A DNA stretch of 7,075 bases from CAYFUF01 sp964346245 (GTDB lineage: Bacteria; Bacillota; Clostridia; Tissierellales; Peptoniphilaceae), in assembly GCA_964346245.1 (NCBI GenBank), contig CAYFUF010000051.1:1-7075 (forward strand), given 5' to 3'. Positions 5,562-7,075 of the stretch are shown one piece after another. The position numbers were made by a program, and so were the translations under genes. Below the pieces are notes generated by a model. That model was not told the DNA's origin, did not search any database, and was given only the letters and a program-made list of their open reading frames with translations. Position 1 is the first letter of the stretch. Each line of letters begins with the position of its first letter.

Positions 5562-7046
5562 ATGTCTAAACAAAATATAGCTTTAATCGTCATTCTTATA
5601 TACATGGTATTTACCGTTTTCATCGGTCTTGTCTCTTCAGCAAGAAAGAAAAAGCAAAAAGCTGACCAGACAGGAGAAGATTTCTTGATGGCAGGTAAGT
5701 CACTTGGCGTTCTTGCCTTAGCGGGAACTCTATTTGCAGCTAATACCGGTGGTGCTTCAACAATCGGTATCGCGCAAAACGTCTACCGAGACGGCTTGTC
5801 CTCTGCTTGGTATGTCATAGCTGCTGGTGTAGGCTTCGTCCTCGTATCTTTCGTTGCCTCCTACTTCCGCCGCTCTGCTGCCAATACAGTTCCAGAGATA
5901 ATCGGTAAGCGCTTTGGTAAGAAGTCGCACTTGTTTACTGCAGTTGTTCAAATACTAGCCCTATTCATGGCCACAGGTGCTCAAATTATTGCAACGTCAT
6001 CAATCATCTATGCCCTAACCGGCTTTGATCAAAATACAGCGGTAATCATCACCACTATTGTCGTTATTGTCTACACCATGTTCGGTGGTCTTGCTTCAGT
6101 AGCTTCAGCCAATATGCTCCACGTGTTTACCATCGTTATCGGTATGTTTGTTGCTATGTTCTTCATTGTTACAAGTCCAGAAGTCGGTGGTTTTGGGAAC
6201 CTCTTCGAACAAGCAAAGGCAATTACATACACCGCAGGCGACAATGCTGGGACTAACGCTAACCTCTTGAGTTTGTTTAAGGTCGGCCTTCCAGCTATCC
6301 TTGGCTACATCGCAATGTATTGCATGACTTTCCCAACTGGCCAAGAGATCGTTCAAACTTACGCATCAGCAAAAGACTCTAAGACAGCAACTACTGGTTC
6401 CATCGTCGCTGGCCTGATCTCTGCTGTATTCGCTATGATTCCTGCAATCATCGGTTTAGCTGCTTACACGTTCATCCCAGGTTTCATGGATGCATCTCAA
6501 AACTCTGCCTTGGCATCGGCTGCTTTGAACTTTGCTCCAGGAGTAATTACTGGTCTAGTTCTATCTGGTGTCGTTGCTGCGACAATCTCATCCGCATCAG
6601 GTAATATGATTGGTACTGCAACGATGTTCTCCAATGATATCTATGTTCCATACATCATGAAGAACAAACGTGATGATAAGAAAGAAATCCTCGTATCCAG
6701 AATCGTCATGGTCGTGGTTGGCCTATTCGGTATGGTTGTTGCCTTGACCGGTGCTAATATCATTACCGTCATGATGTCAGCTTTCGCCCTTCGCTCAGCC
6801 GGGCCATTCGCTGCTTTCGTTACCGGCCTCTTCTCCAAGAATGTTACCTACAATGGTGGCTTCATTGGCATCGTCGTTGGAACGATCGTTGCTGCTGTGT
6901 GGCAATTTGTACTAGAAGTTCCATTTGGTTTGAGTGCCATCGTACCAGGTGGAGTCGTCGCCTTAATCGTTATCCTTGGGGTTTCCGCTATCGAGATCTC
7001 TCGTGGCGTAGAGCCAGCTCCAGCTATTGAATTAACAGATAATTAA
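5562..7046 (+). CDS. Sodium:solute symporter family transporter
   Basis: An integral membrane protein of the SSS family (PutP/PanF-like), expected to use the sodium gradient to import an organic solute. The ATG at 5562 is chosen because GAAAGGGG (5546-5553) lies 8 bases before it; an in-frame TTG at 5544 would swallow that site. The 494-residue protein is typical in length. It shows an N-terminal helix (about 5-25), the family motif EDFLMAGKSLG in the first cytoplasmic loop, AANTGGASTIGIA in the next membrane segment, GGLASVASANMLHVF at about 174-188, FPTGQEIVQTYASAKD in the central loop, and ISSASGNMIG near 342-351, where the family carries the Ser/Thr sodium-site residues. About 13 hydrophobic segments can be drawn. 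The short tail is polar. As the last gene of the operon seen here, it probably imports the compound the upstream enzymes degrade; specificity cannot be read from sequence. Confidence 0.92.
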   Translation: MSKQNIALIVILIYMVFTVFIGLVSSARKKKQKADQTGEDFLMAGKSLGVLALAGTLFAANTGGASTIGIAQNVYRDGLSSAWYVIAAGVGFVLVSFVASYFRRSAANTVPEIIGKRFGKKSHLFTAVVQILALFMATGAQIIATSSIIYALTGFDQNTAVIITTIVVIVYTMFGGLASVASANMLHVFTIVIGMFVAMFFIVTSPEVGGFGNLFEQAKAITYTAGDNAGTNANLLSLFKVGLPAILGYIAMYCMTFPTGQEIVQTYASAKDSKTATTGSIVAGLISAVFAMIPAIIGLAAYTFIPGFMDASQNSALASAALNFAPGVITGLVLSGVVAATISSASGNMIGTATMFSNDIYVPYIMKNKRDDKKEILVSRIVMVVVGLFGMVVALTGANIITVMMSAFALRSAGPFAAFVTGLFSKNVTYNGGFIGIVVGTIVAAVWQFVLEVPFGLSAIVPGGVVALIVILGVSAIEISRGVEPAPAIELTDN

Positions 7047-7075
7047 ACGATAGATAATTCTCATAACGTTGTTGC
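7047..7075. other. Sequence after the symporter, no terminator seen
   Basis: The 29 bases after the symporter stop contain no clear hairpin, T-run, ribosome site or start codon. The operon may continue beyond the window. Confidence 0.6.

Overview
The window reads as a low-to-moderate GC Gram-positive (Bacillota) chromosome segment. Most genes have strong AGGAGG-type ribosome binding sites, there are textbook sigma-A promoter hexamers, intergenic DNA is very AT-rich, and genes are tightly packed on one strand. The species cannot be named from sequence alone; a Clostridia or Lactobacillales-like host is a loose guess.

Layout: bases 1-52 form a compound hairpin, possibly a terminator. Bases 65-814 (minus) carry a YheO/DauR-type PAS-HTH transcriptional regulator. 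Bases 815-1092 are a divergent control region with a promoter facing each way and several inverted repeats. From 1093 a five-gene plus-strand operon runs almost to the window end: ridA (enamine/imine deaminase), a diaminopropionate ammonia-lyase (dpaL/ygeX), a YgeY-type M20 metallohydrolase, a D-aminoacylase-like amidohydrolase, and a sodium:solute symporter. The first three operon genes are almost contiguous (9 bp gap, then a 1 bp overlap), the fourth follows after 25 bp, and the symporter follows a 77 bp gap that holds a strong hairpin.

Working model (inference): the symporter imports an acylated, carbamoylated or peptide-like derivative of 2,3-diaminopropionate or a related D-amino acid. 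The amidohydrolase and the M20 hydrolase strip the N-substituents. The PLP lyase converts free diaminopropionate to pyruvate and ammonia through 2-aminoacrylate, and RidA quenches the aminoacrylate. The PAS-domain regulator probably senses a pathway compound and controls both promoters.

The individual families are known. What is unusual is the gene combination: a ygeX-ygeY pair without the purine/selenium-molybdenum hydroxylase genes that often accompany it, joined instead to a D-aminoacylase homologue that has Asp where characterised D-aminoacylases have a metal-binding Cys. No mobile element, CRISPR array, tRNA or rRNA was seen.
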